Assembly (NCBI GenBank): GCA_035771165.1
Contig: JAWNZC010000265.1
Location: 1 to 64,000 of the forward strand
Direction of reading: 5' to 3'
DNA length: 64,000 nucleotides
Source: Paragorgia papillata
Lineage: Eukaryota > Cnidaria > Anthozoa > Scleralcyonacea > Coralliidae
Below are positions 56,701-60,093 of the stretch, one piece after another. The notes beneath the pieces are model-generated. The model had not been told where the DNA came from and did no database searches. It saw only the letters and a list, made by a program, of their open reading frames with translations. The position numbers and the translations under genes were made by a program. The stretch's first letter is position 1. Each line of letters starts with the position of its first letter.

Positions 56701-59301
56701 AAATCTTATAAACTATAAACAGAACAACACTCATAGTGTATAGAACATCAAGATTATATATTACATAATCAACATCTGTGCTTCAGGGAGGAGATGTCTG
56801 TCACATAATTCATTATAATTTATACATCATCCGGGACTTACGCCTTGATGTACATGTATATAAATACATGTAAGAAAAAAGATGGAGGAACTTTTTGTAT
56901 GAACTTTGTAGTAGATATTAAACTTCATACTTTTACAACACTCGCCTTGCTTGGACATTACATTCTACTTTAAGAAGCTACGTAAAGCGTTGCATACATT
57001 AGGTTCAAAGTTTTAATTGTACTTGTGGCGTTAAAATGGTGTTATGAGATAACCAAGGTTAGCAGCTAAGGAACTGTGTGTGGTGAATGGGGAGAACCAG
57101 CATGGGAGGCTCGAAACAAACAACTAGGTGCATTGGGCAGCAGAGTCATTACACCTTTAAATGGCTTGCTGAAAGGTTGGAGAAAACGTGCTCCAGACTG
57201 ACCGGTTTTTATCAGTGTAAATGAAGATTTAATAATAATAAAAAAAAAGAAACATAACACAAAATTACCCTGTTAGTTTACACATTGTCAGCCTGTCTGG
57301 CCAGTTTGAGTCATCTTAATTCTTAAATAGTTATAAAAAAGACTGACTTTCTATTTTCATTCTTTTCTCAATCAACTGACACAGCAACTAAGCCCTGAGA
57401 AAAAATGTGTGTCTCAAATTGGTCTAGCCAAAGAAAAAAAGCTAATTGTTTTAAAATTTATCCAATATAGTGAGAATAATGCAACAATGTTCATAAAGAA
57501 TACTCACCAGCCATTAGGAGACCTGAACTGCCAGCTTCAGTTGTGGCTGTAATGTCGCAACCTTTGCTGATCAAGTACTGCACCATATGAAATTCGTTAG
57601 CACGGCATGTATCATGAAAAGGTGAGTAACCATCTTTGTCTCGAGATTCTATGTCAGCGCCATGCTGCAGAAGATAGTCAACCACTGCTGGATGTCCTTC
57701 TGGGGCTTCTGAGCACGCACGATGAAGGGCAGTCCTGCCATGATGGTCTCTAGAAGTGATATCACTTCCTTTAATAGGAAGTAGCTTCACAACTTCCAAA
57801 TGACCCCCGAAACTGGCCAGATGAAGAGGAGAGTAACCGTTTTTGTTCTTACAACGAACATCGGCTCCGTTTTTAATAAGATAACCGACTATATCGATGT
57901 GTCCTATGAAGAATGCAAAATAAAGGAATATTATTATGTTTTCGTTTACTGCTTTGACTTCTGATTTGTGATCAATCAATATTTGAGCATTTCTAGTTAC
58001 CTTCAATAACTGCGTAGTGTAGAGGAGTTCTTTTCGAGAATCCTCCCTTTACTTTTATGTCTGCTCCCCCATCAATCAACTCTTTCACTTTACTCAAGTT
58101 GCCATCACGTGCAGCCTCCCATAACTCCATTCTGCGAATGGCTTTTTCTTTCGCTCGAACGAATCTCCGCTCGCTTTGGCTTATGGGTCCACATGGGACA
58201 CAGGGCACCCTAACTGACTTCCTATTTTACAGAGTGTCGTGATTATTAGATACTTGGGACCTTATTATGGAAGCTAGGATGACGACGGCAAATAAGTTAC
58301 TGCATGTATTTAAAAGAAACCATGGATCAGGACATCGTATATTGTATGTTTTATGTATTTTGTTATATCTTTAAAAAGTAGCCATAGCTTCGACAACATG
58401 ACGTATAATAGATTAACGCCAGGGGCGGATCCAGGAATTTTCATACGTTAGTCAAAATTTTAGTTGTCAACACTCAGGGGGGGAAATTTTTTTGGGGGGT
58501 TGTATGATTCATCATAATAACGCCCCCCCCCCCCCCCCCCCACATGATCGTATTACACCACACCAATGCTGTCCGCTCAATTGATAGCCTAACATTAGCA
58601 ACAAAATAGACTATAAAATACAATGCCACATATTTAGTTCGGTGAATAAATATGCCCATCAGTTAAAGCATTTTCACCTGCAAAGCCAAAGGCAATTTTG
58701 GCAGCCTGGCAGGTTATGATCGTATTACACCAGACCATGCTGTCGGTCTATTGATAGCCTAACAAAATAGACTAAATACAAATATACAATGCCACTTATT
58801 TTGTTCGGTCACTTCGGTGAATAAATATATAGAATATAATCGATACCTAAGTCGAAATCTTTAGCTGATATTAATTGATATAATGCTGCTTTTATAATGC
58901 GTTTATATGATTTAGATATTAATAACCTTTTGACCGCAAAAATATGCTAATTTGGGTTAAATTCCATGGAGATTATCATATACAAGCCTAAATATTAAAA
59001 TCGGCGCACAGCTTGTTCTGTTAATAGACATTCTAAAACAAGACAAAATATGTTTAATTTACCTTATAGCAGTACAGGACTTGTTCTTTTGATCTCGAAC
59101 ACACTTCGGGATTAAAGTCTCGGCAGCAAAATTTCTACTGAGGCAGAAGTTCGTGCTGTTTATCGCACTCAAAAGCTCTTCAAAAGAACTCCTCGGCGAA
59201 GCGTCGATTCGCTTCATCAGATCAGCATAAATTTCTTGTAGACATTTTTGATCGTTCCCCGCAAACGCGGACTGAACAGTATCGTAAATACTACAAGACA
59301 T
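16178..59301 (-). CDS. Multi-exon ankyrin-Roc-COR-Death domain-pseudoprotease gene
   Basis: Join of 15 exons, described individually, totalling 4839 nt (1612 aa). Layout by residue: 1-80 helical N-terminus; about 80-255 ankyrin repeats; 256-328 two small helical exons; 329-1134 Roc GTPase and COR; 1135-1212 polar linkers; 1213-1321 Death domain; 1322-1399 short exons; 1400-1612 degenerate trypsin fold. Roc-COR proteins (LRRK2, DAPK1, MASL1) are GTP-regulated dimers; a MyD88/IRAK-type Death domain implies homotypic recruitment. A cytoplasmic role in innate immunity or cell death is inferred. No signal peptide or membrane segment is seen. The introns hold a Ty3 element, Penelope tails, a recombinase and a satellite, which explains the 43-kb span. 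All introns but the first are phase 1. Weak points are the two smallest exons, exon 1, and possible missed small exons. Confidence 0.72.
18002..18064 (-). CDS. Small exon, tandem copy A
   Basis: 63 bp, phase 1-1, acceptor TTTTCAAAG and donor CGAG/GTAAC. Encodes SSAVAEARSEGPVIKTLRV. Homologous to the exon at 18983-19054, with flanking introns also duplicated. Function unknown. Confidence 0.6.
18983..19054 (-). CDS. Small exon, tandem copy B
   Basis: 72 bp, phase 1-1, acceptor TTTCAAAG and donor CCAG/GTAAC. Encodes SSAVGEASSKNPEDPVLKIL followed by RVP. It is three codons longer than copy A. Both copies are intact, so they may be used together or alternatively. Confidence 0.65.
19811..19882 (+). 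tRNA. tRNA-like sequence (pseudogene or SINE head)
   Basis: GGCCATGTAGCTCAATCGGT contains an A-box-like segment (TAGCTCAATCGG) and GGTTCGAATCC is a perfect B box at normal spacing. The anticodon position would read AGT (Thr), but the anticodon stem TCGGA/ACCAA and the acceptor stem pair poorly. A tRNA-derived SINE or pseudogene is more likely than a working tRNA. Confidence 0.45.
20057..20119 (-). CDS. Small exon with SEVQESCSGD
   Basis: 63 bp, phase 1-1, acceptor AATTTTTTAG and donor CCAG/GTACAT. Encodes an acidic peptide containing SLFKSEVQESCSGDVP. No domain recognised; it is probably linker between the Death domain and the C-terminal domain. Confidence 0.55.
20577..20982. mobile_element. 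MITE with central hairpin
   Basis: Terminal inverted repeats of about 48 bp (GACCACAGGCTTTAAAGTTT left, its complement AAACGTTAAAGCCTGTGGTC right). A second, stronger hairpin at 20650-20768 has arms GAGGAGTGTTTCACCAGGAT and ATCCTGATGAAACACTCCTC. No coding capacity. Confidence 0.8.
21238..21300 (+). tRNA. tRNA-like sequence (SINE-like)
   Basis: TGGCTGAATGGTTAGTGCAT resembles an A box and GAGTTCGAGTTCT a B box. The intervening arms do not fold well. Likely a tRNA-derived SINE fragment. Confidence 0.3.
21791..21826 (-). CDS. Micro-exon after the Death domain
   Basis: 36 bp, phase 1-1, donor ACAG/GTAAAC, acceptor TTGCAGTTCAG. Encodes VNDESIAKEST. The tandem AG acceptors 5 bp apart mean only the inner one keeps the frame. 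Small size makes this uncertain. Confidence 0.45.
21925..22748. repeat. GTGTTGCGTTGGCTTGTGCTG minisatellite
   Basis: Degenerate tandem array of a roughly 35-50 bp unit built from TGCGTTGGCTTGTGCTGTGC and CTGTCCGGTGTGGTG. It begins about 15 bp beyond the Death-domain donor, so it is the 5' part of that intron. Several frames stay open across it on both strands (up to 397 codons on minus); these reflect the repeat and are not called as genes. Confidence 0.93.
22763..23089 (-). CDS. Death-domain exon
   Basis: 327 bp, 109 codons, phase 1-1. Acceptor GTTTACTTTAG is good; donor CAGAGG/GTTCAC is weak but keeps phase. The six-helix Death fold is recognisable: LDSKTRDLICQKL (helix 1), KKDFRGLAAKMKYETEEIEE (helices 2-3), NPTEALLNDWHF (helix 4) and TVGVLKKLLQKIKRNDVIDI (helices 5-6). 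The DFRGLA, NPT.ALL.DW and TVG.L..LL patterns are those of the MyD88/IRAK/Pelle group. Such domains recruit partners by homotypic Death-Death contacts. A short helical tail rich in Ile/Leu precedes the donor. Confidence 0.85.
23456..24683. mobile_element. Foldback/MITE with ~370-bp inverted arms
   Basis: Starts AACTTCGTACCCAGGCTCTT and ends with the complement AAGAGCCTGGGTACGAGGTT. The arms 23460-23830 and 24345-24683 are inverted copies throughout, including TTGAAGTTTCTTGC and GGTAAATCTTT. The interior encodes nothing recognised. The empty site is visible in the paralogous segment near 12436. Confidence 0.88.
24800..24904 (-). CDS. Polar linker exon (SQREQQ)
   Basis: 105 bp, phase 1-1, acceptor CTTCACCACAG, donor TCGG/GTAAAAATAC. 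Encodes AKSASQREQQMPIEQDLID followed by a Ser/Asp/Lys-rich tail, GDSSSSDKAESSKSG. It is probably disordered linker between COR and the Death domain. A near-identical exon is at 12929-13033; conservation of frame and splice sites in both copies supports it as genuine. Confidence 0.72.
25258..25558. repeat. GTGAA/GTGGG microsatellite-minisatellite
   Basis: Runs of GTGAA (about ten perfect at 25400-25455) with GTGGGGTGAAGT variants around them. Creates His/Thr/Ser-rich frames on minus, which are artefacts. Confidence 0.93.
25802..25861 (-). CDS. Small linker exon (HSDVREQPHFEG)
   Basis: 60 bp, phase 1-1 using donor GAAAA/GTAAGC; acceptor TTAATTTAG. Encodes HSDVREQPHFEGECNFQEK. An internal donor (GAAG/GTGAAT) would give a 36-bp in-phase alternative. 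No domain recognised. Confidence 0.55.
25955..26853. mobile_element. MITE with ~85-bp TIRs, containing a second palindrome
   Basis: Left end GCTAGCCTGCGCTGCAGACG, continuing TCCAAAACCCGGTTTTG; right end is its inverted complement. A second element is nested inside. Confidence 0.82.
26088..26552. mobile_element. Nested palindromic MITE
   Basis: Arms of about 150 bp (CCCCTAACCTCGACAGTTTT on the left; AACTATCGAGGTTAGGGG on the right) with the shared motif GTTTGATATGTAAATG/CATTTGCATATCAAAC and a TACGTCACA box. The layout matches elements at 33565-34063 and, more distantly, 60094-60571. Confidence 0.8.
26997..27762. mobile_element. Palindromic MITE interrupted by another MITE
   Basis: Outer ends ACACGGGCAATATT and AATATTGCCCGTGT are perfect inverted repeats. 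The body (27499-27745) is a long hairpin rich in CGACGGCAACGCAA motifs. An insertion at 27009-27498 splits the left end from the body. Confidence 0.8.
27009..27498. mobile_element. TAGGGACCTTAAG MITE
   Basis: Left end TAGGGACCTTAAGAT, right end ATCTTAAGGTCCCTA. Contains AACACCGTCCTCGTTCTTTA and CACGTCTTCAGGACGACGTC. Diverged relatives are at 47446-47786 and 59870-60078. Confidence 0.85.
28419..28487 (-). CDS. Small linker exon (DSSIDESQRDN)
   Basis: 69 bp, phase 1-1, acceptor GGTTCAATGTAG, donor TCAG/GTAAATTCC. Encodes PKDSSIDESQRDNRNTDGAL, a hydrophilic linker that follows the Roc-COR exon. Confidence 0.65.
29257..31674 (-). CDS. Roc-COR GTPase exon
   Basis: 2418 bp, 806 codons, phase 1-1; acceptor TTATTCTTTAG, donor CATG/GTAAGTTC. 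The Roc P-loop is GQDRAGKTS (residues 354-362), followed by switch I around STVGIHVDFIEV. A roughly 220-residue Ser/Thr/Pro-rich insert separates this from the G3 motif HDLAGQ (626-631). A TNED (723-726) stands at the G4 position in place of NKxD. COR follows: FYDAVKFLNRQSMVVYY and MVVLNPQWLMNLFTKVI are typical. The C-terminal 70 residues are Cys/His-rich (CTACSKVNEVPCRRH, CSYNEC, ICCNF), possibly metal-binding. In LRRK2/DAPK1 relatives GTP binding controls dimerisation and partner signalling. Confidence 0.92.
31675..32657. other. Intron sequence without recognised features
   Basis: No exon with both splice sites and the expected phase was found; no arrays. Confidence 0.45.
32658..33452. mobile_element. 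MITE-like element with GGGACGTTTGCCGG repeats
   Basis: Ends AGGGGCTGTTTACAT and ATATAAACCGCCCCTT are imperfect inverted repeats. The left subterminal region has three tandem GGGACGTTTGCCGG units. Two direct copies of an internal segment (GAAATAATCCACTGTAGAA and GAAATAAACCACTGTAGAA) lie about 210 bp apart. Confidence 0.6.
33565..34063. mobile_element. Palindromic MITE with ~200-bp arms
   Basis: Ends TTAAAGGGCATATGACTCGA and TCGAGTCATATGCCCTTTAA are perfect inverted repeats. Contains GTTTGATATGCAAATGACAC and TACGTCACATGTGCATAATG in inverted pairs, as in the element at 26088-26552. Confidence 0.88.
34702..35130. repeat. Dispersed repeat, short-array copy
   Basis: Matches 44215-44795 over most of its length (TCTGGTTAAGTAGATAATTG, GTTACGTGTGAACAGCTGTG, CAACAACCTGTTGACAA). 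This copy has about three AAATT pentamers where the other has about seventeen. Confidence 0.82.
35226..35500. mobile_element. MITE with ~38-bp TIRs
   Basis: Left AACCAGAAGTCCAACTCG and right CGAGTTGGACTTCTGGTT are exact inverted repeats, and the match extends further at both ends. Confidence 0.8.
35640..36190 (-). mobile_element. Penelope-like element 3' fragment (GIY-YIG region), inverted copy
   Basis: On minus it encodes the degraded end of a Penelope-like GIY-YIG endonuclease domain. It is the inverted counterpart of 37555-38165, sharing ACAAATTAACAAACGCCGAA-type sequence at the inner end and the 3' untranslated end at the outer side. Frameshifts and stops are present. Confidence 0.65.
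37555..38165 (+). mobile_element. Penelope-like element 3' fragment (GIY-YIG region)
   Basis: Encodes KPGVYRISCECCMVYIDKTG and then NLNTRQKEHKDCCKNAELDK with SGLAKHAWEQEHRIKWE, the layout of Penelope GIY-YIG endonuclease tails (C-x-C, the YIG position altered to YID, R..EH, and a late H...W). A stop codon and frame changes show it is dead. Confidence 0.75.
38675..38716. repeat. (TA)n microsatellite
   Basis: TA dinucleotide run with one CA interruption. Confidence 0.95.
38755..39090 (-). mobile_element. Penelope-like terminal repeat (left arm of a foldback)
   Basis: Inverted copy of 41955-42298, including CTGACGAAGGGCCTTCGCTC then GAAAC and CAATCAGATAAAAAT. Together with 41150-41655 it forms a minus-orientation Penelope tail split by the recombinase insertion. 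Confidence 0.8.
39129..40730 (+). CDS. Tyrosine recombinase (Crypton/KIAA1958-like)
   Basis: 533 codons, single exon, no frameshift. An N-terminal SAM-like region (SVTDSDVEKLINEEEN, KKTFYDINIVKKFLVGER) precedes the catalytic part: first Arg in MIHFGLRGCKEQQKQLRWGD, then the HxxR box TNHSGRKTLVQKLQDSG, then TGHKNLQSINNYSSL with His and the nucleophile Tyr. This R..HxxR..H..Y set is that of Crypton-type tyrosine recombinases, which cut and rejoin DNA without an RT. Translation may begin at the internal MASEEVFAGEL (39282) instead of the upstream Met. The C-terminus is Ser/Thr-rich. An intact frame implies recent activity. Confidence 0.88.
   Translation: MRKRDISTCEDINDTFTCEDIDGVSAKLTNKKFAPLLGSLEAPLFFQNYIIMASEEVFAGELSKFDIDFNSELEEYPRRFLSVTDSDVEKLINEEENENTKKKTFYDINIVKKFLVGERNETRDIAEISPPELNNYLSQFVVAARTKVGKEYEPSSLRGILSSIERHLSRVSYGKSIFKDSEFKKTRDALKAKQKELKRHGRGNKPNATSALTDEEVGILFEKKLLGISSPQALQNTVWLNNMIHFGLRGCKEQQKQLRWGDIVLKTTFDGKEYLEYSERQTKTRTGEDPRNQRAIKPRMYANETTTSAERDPVHVYKVYKEKRPPTMLEANATFYLSVNYFKTDTALKDKDANWYKAQPMGINKLNGIMKEMTQAAGIPAKTNHSGRKTLVQKLQDSGVPPNQIIQITGHKNLQSINNYSSLREKQIENISHILSSTISTTTAAADINATTTSPSPVHCQFPLSSSTSSSVDLNSFNENKLQTMFHGNFITGGVFNINLANTKNKIESPDCGSKRKYRRLVFESDSSQESAS
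40983..41146. repeat. Perfect-arm hairpin at right end of the recombinase element
   Basis: Arms ATTACATGG.CGC..GGAGATACGAATTTTATTTTC and the inverted copy meet around CTCACTCGTTCGCTTCGCTC. It could be a terminal structure of the recombinase element or a separate MITE. Confidence 0.8.
41150..41655 (-). mobile_element. Penelope-like GIY-YIG tail, left arm
   Basis: On minus it encodes GRRLSDRFAEHLRSVRNND, then KPVARHFNNANHCISDMKV, typical of Penelope GIY-YIG endonuclease. The frame then breaks before the terminus. It is inverted relative to the adjacent 41640-42300 copy. Confidence 0.78.
41640..42300 (+). mobile_element. Penelope-like GIY-YIG tail and terminal repeat, right arm
   Basis: Encodes GRRL..RF then VRNNDVDKPVARHFNSANHC, SRKRLEKRLIFKIGTIHPHG and LNERFSF to a stop at about 41900. 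A 3' untranslated part and a terminal repeat follow, with CTGACGA...GAAAC (42217-42240), a hammerhead-like core. Confidence 0.8.
42301..44214. other. Intron sequence without recognised genes
   Basis: A 45-bp stretch at 42915-42965 is the inverted copy of 38126-38165. A (TA) run lies at 42535-42560. No exon was found. Confidence 0.45.
44215..44795. repeat. Dispersed repeat with expanded AAATT array
   Basis: Copy of 34702-35130. Positions 44418-44497 carry about seventeen AAATT pentamers. Confidence 0.85.
44857..45009 (-). CDS. Helical exon preceding Roc
   Basis: 153 bp, phase 1-1, acceptor CTCTCTTTGTAG, donor ACAG/GTAAGTTG. Encodes FDAEAEALFKQLAESDDNCS, then WDKVLKKCISDENRG and LADCVRNKMRKIPET. 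Amphipathic and predicted helical. The end (GLADCVRNKMRKI) resembles GVVANYIRTKLQER of the exon at 48031, hinting at a repeated helix. No named domain. Confidence 0.65.
45040..45290. mobile_element. Diverged copy of the 48358-48672 MITE
   Basis: Shares CTATTGGATGACTGCTTCAT, TGCACAA, TTTGCATAAAC and neighbouring sequence with the nested element at 48 kb. Confidence 0.5.
45640..45982 (+). mobile_element. LINE reverse-transcriptase C-terminal fragment
   Basis: Encodes LQDAVNHISNWSRENHFQLN, PIKCKELVTSFRR, SSAKVLGVIIRNDLK and then (after a stop) NDHVDAITNKAAKRLYLLRQ. This is the end of the RT domain of a CR1/Jockey-type LINE. It is cut off exactly where the 16-bp satellite starts. Confidence 0.8.
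45980..46812. repeat. 16-bp satellite, about 50 copies
   Basis: Unit GACCCATCGACAGGTC, nearly invariant, with one extra base near 46404 and a block of GATCCATC variants at 46610-46680 and later. Each unit carries a SalI site (GTCGAC). 16 is not a multiple of three, so all frames run open and the four long ORFs are artefacts. Confidence 0.98.
46820..47445. other. Unannotated intron sequence
   Basis: No exon or array recognised. Confidence 0.45.
47446..47786. mobile_element. Diverged copy of the TAGGGACCTTAAG MITE
   Basis: Shares AACACCGTCCTTTTGTTCTT and CACGTCTTCAGGACGACGTC with 27009-27498. Ends are GGCCTTACG and CGTAAGGCC. Confidence 0.75.
48031..48096 (-). CDS. Candidate small helical exon
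   Basis: 66 bp, phase 1-1, acceptor GTGCTTTTTAG, donor CAAG/GTAACACT. Encodes RKGGKDGVVANYIRTKLQER. Fits the phase pattern and resembles the end of the exon at 44857-45009. Including it keeps the whole reading frame. Moderate confidence because of its size. Confidence 0.45.
48209..49866. mobile_element. Giant palindromic element
   Basis: Outer ends GGGAAGAGGGGTTCTG and CAGAACCCCTCTTCCC; arms of several hundred bp are inverted copies (CTTCGAGACCCTGTAAGAAG near 48740 against CTTCTTACAGGGTCTCGAAG near 49598). The centre has TTATCTTCCCC tandem repeats facing GGGGAAGATAAG repeats, with TTAAATCCTAAG-type palindromes between. No coding capacity. Confidence 0.9.
48358..48672. mobile_element. MITE nested in the left arm of the palindrome
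   Basis: Ends ATAGTTAATAGAACATATAC and GTATATGTTCTATTAACTAT are perfect inverted repeats. The right arm of the palindrome lacks it (AGGGTTAACTTAGC near 49681) and shows the empty site. Confidence 0.88.
49915..50374 (-). mobile_element. Penelope-like GIY-YIG tail, third family
   Basis: On minus it encodes SLVRTRLKEHQKAVFFSKKE, NSALLQHAC and, after a stop, HKIAWHDSKIITNNPRYHQR with RLEGWHFNS. The layout is Penelope endonuclease (R..EH, then H...W.....I......R...E). The untranslated end carries CTTGATAAAGACACTATATC then GAAGTGTTGCAACG. Confidence 0.72.
50375..51553. other. Intron sequence with an unrecognised 144-codon frame
   Basis: A plus-strand frame at 50369-50803 has no recognised domain and no repeat signature; I cannot assign it. 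A possible Penelope terminal remnant (minus CTGATGAAGGCCTGAGTC) lies near 51150-51167. Nothing else seen. Confidence 0.35.
51559..51699 (+). repeat. 5' LTR
   Basis: TGTCAGATAATTCATTATAA at the start, CATACTTTTACA at the end. Differs from the 3' LTR by substitutions and small indels, so insertion is not recent. At about 140 bp it is very short for Ty3. Confidence 0.92.
51834..52545 (+). pseudogene. Ty3 gag remnant with zinc knuckles
   Basis: Capsid-like part (FKMWKQRCELLF, then LEEFIAKLRILVKEANY) in two frames, then CRNCGWGPHSREQCP and, in another frame, CQKVGHLAKVC as zinc knuckles. At least three frame changes. Confidence 0.75.
52546..53887 (+). pseudogene. Ty3 protease and reverse transcriptase remnant
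   Basis: Protease core KIDSGADTNIIPKSLF lies just before a frame change near 52856. RT follows: LDARSGFWQVELHDESSRLC, LPFGLTCSGDIFQEKMD and GIADDTFIYG, where the usual YVDD is IADD, a variant known in some clades. The region ahead of the RT core looks shortened. The frame ends near 53887. Confidence 0.85.
53902..54795 (+). pseudogene. Ty3 RT thumb, RNase H and integrase zinc-finger start
   Basis: FLGMVNYLNRFSPILAQTSL (thumb), then GIGCVLIQESRPVCYASRSL, YSNIERELLAASWSLEKF and IETDHKPLESI (RNase H). Broken at 54802 by an insertion inside the integrase zinc-binding region (IVHYGH). Confidence 0.88.
54802..55591. mobile_element. GC-box MITE nested in the Ty3 element
   Basis: Ends CAGACCTGGCTATAA and the complement of CAGTCCTGGCCGTTTGACG; a CATATG duplication flanks it at 54796-54801 and 55592-55597. 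Both ends are packed with GGCGCGCGA/TCGCGCGCC motifs; the centre is AT-rich and non-coding. Confidence 0.85.
55592..56700 (+). pseudogene. Ty3 integrase remnant
   Basis: Zinc-finger second half (GSEKCLLKAKDCLFRPGISK and CATCMQ), then in another frame the D,D,E core: TDLFDYQGAQYLLVANYYST, PETLVSDNGLQYSSREFAAF and SNGFIERMIQTVKNLLRK. C-terminal part frameshifted near 56340. Confidence 0.87.
56799..56937 (+). repeat. 3' LTR
   Basis: TGTCACATAATTCATTATAA to CATACTTTTACA; carries an 11-bp ACATGTATATA expansion relative to the 5' LTR. Confidence 0.92.
56943..57507. other. Intron 3 sequence next to the ankyrin exon
   Basis: No exon or repeat array recognised. Confidence 0.45.
57508..57903 (-). CDS. 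Ankyrin repeat exon
   Basis: 396 bp, 132 codons, phase 1-1; acceptor TGCATTCTTCATAG, donor GCTG/GTGAGTATT. Continues the repeat begun in the previous exon (HIDIVGYLIKNGADVRCKN), then NGYSPLHLASFGGHLEVVKL, GRTALHRACSEAPEGHPAVV with DYLLQHGADIESRD, and GYSPFHDTCRANEFHMVQYL. About four repeats here plus a partial. The third has a three-residue insertion (APEGH). Ankyrin repeats bind protein ligands; here they form the likely sensor or scaffold part of the protein. Confidence 0.92.
58001..58131 (-). CDS. First ankyrin exon
   Basis: 131 bp; acceptor AAGCCATTCGCAG in phase 2, donor GAAG/GTAACTAG in phase 1. Encodes MELWEAARDGNLSKVKELID then GGADIKVKGGFSKRTPLHYA. The open frame extends upstream to an ATG at 58208 (MPCVPCGPISQSERRF...), so an alternative first exon starting there is possible. 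The acceptor is preferred because it matches the phase-2 donor of the exon at 59063. Confidence 0.8.
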
Positions 59302-59853
59302 TGCTGTTTAAATTCTTTCTACTCTAACGTGGGACTTCGAATTGAACCTAGTGGCCAAGCAGCGATCAGAAAGGCTGGATTCGTCAGCCCTTGAGTGTAT
59401 ACAGCAAGATCATATCCCACGCTGCGAATCGGTCAAGATCGGTCAAAAACTGTGACCAATAAGAATACGAATATTTTTTTAATTAGCCAATCAGATAGCT
59501 TGTATACGAGCCCCTGATTCCTAAATCGGTCAGAACTCCCCACAGATCGGTCAAAATTGCTGATCTCCATGGAGATGAGCATATTGACCAATCAGATGGC
59601 TAGAATCTGACTCAGATCGGTCAAAACTCACGCGTAAGTCCGCTGTTCGTTGACTTGATAATATTACTTTACAGAAACTCAGCCGCAGCATGAAATTTGA
59701 TAACTGGACTACATGGTGCCGCTGCTTGAAATTTGAAAATAGATAACTCATCATAACTGGACTATCATTCGAATTTTAATTAATTAACTATTTAACTCCG
59801 CAATTTTTACGTTAGTCGCGTGACTGGTTTGACGACCCCTAGATCCGCCCCTG
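58420..59853. mobile_element. hAT-type non-autonomous element carrying a host exon
   Basis: Ends CAGGGGCGGATCCAGG and CAGGGGCGGATCTAGG (as complement) are 16-bp inverted repeats with one mismatch. An exact 8-bp duplication ATTAACGC flanks it at 58412-58419 and 59854-59861, diagnostic of hAT. About five AGATCGGTCAAAA-like subterminal repeats lie at 59425-59630, and a direct duplication (ATGATCGTATTACACCA) at 58543 and 58716. No transposase. The putative first exon lies inside. Confidence 0.88.
59063..59301 (-). CDS. Putative first coding exon inside the hAT element
   Basis: Begins ATG at 59299-59301, 239 bp, donor ATAAG/GTAAAT in phase 2, matching the acceptor at 58131. Encodes MSCSIYDTVQSAFAGNDQKC, LQEIYADLMKRIDASPRS and a helical continuation to IPKCVRDQKNKSC. 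Looks like a small helical domain; no family recognised. Its position between hAT ends makes it either a captured host exon, a transposon-supplied new first exon, or a chance ORF. Confidence 0.5.
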
Positions 59854-59869
59854 ATTAACGCCTAAGTAA

Positions 59870-60078
59870 ACTAACAACTTTTGCTGTTCTTTGCCACAAC
59901 GTTGTCTTGAAAACGTAAAAACGCTTCAGTTGACGTTGTATGTGCAACGAGGACGGTGTTGGGATTACTCTTGGGACTGCAAATTATTCAACGTTTTGTT
60001 TTGGTTGAAAAATACTATTGTACTTGGGTCGTCGTCGTGACGTTCGCGTTGTGCTTGCTTAAGGTCCCTAATAATCTG
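59870..60078. mobile_element. Half copy of the TAGGGACCTTAAG MITE
   Basis: Shares CGAGGACGGTGTTGGGATTA (inverted) and the terminal CTTAAGGTCCCTAATA with 27009-27498. Confidence 0.65.
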
Positions 60079-60093
60079 CCATTGTCGGACTAC

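Larger units (their letters stand above)
51559..56937 (+). mobile_element. Ty3-type LTR retrotransposon, degenerate
   Basis: 5379 bp bounded by 141- and 139-bp LTRs beginning TGTCA and ending TTTTACA, with a 5-bp target duplication ACACT at 51554-51558 and 56938-56942. A primer-site-like TGGTGTCAGGTGTGGGG follows the left LTR; a purine tract AGGGAGGAGA precedes the right one. Gag, zinc knuckles, protease, RT, RNase H and integrase follow in Ty3 order. Frame changes near 52100, 52330, 52540, 52860, 53890, 55800 and 56340, and a nested insertion, show it is inactive. It lies in the intron between exon 3 (57508-57903) and the candidate exon at 48031, opposite in strand to the host gene. Confidence 0.92.
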
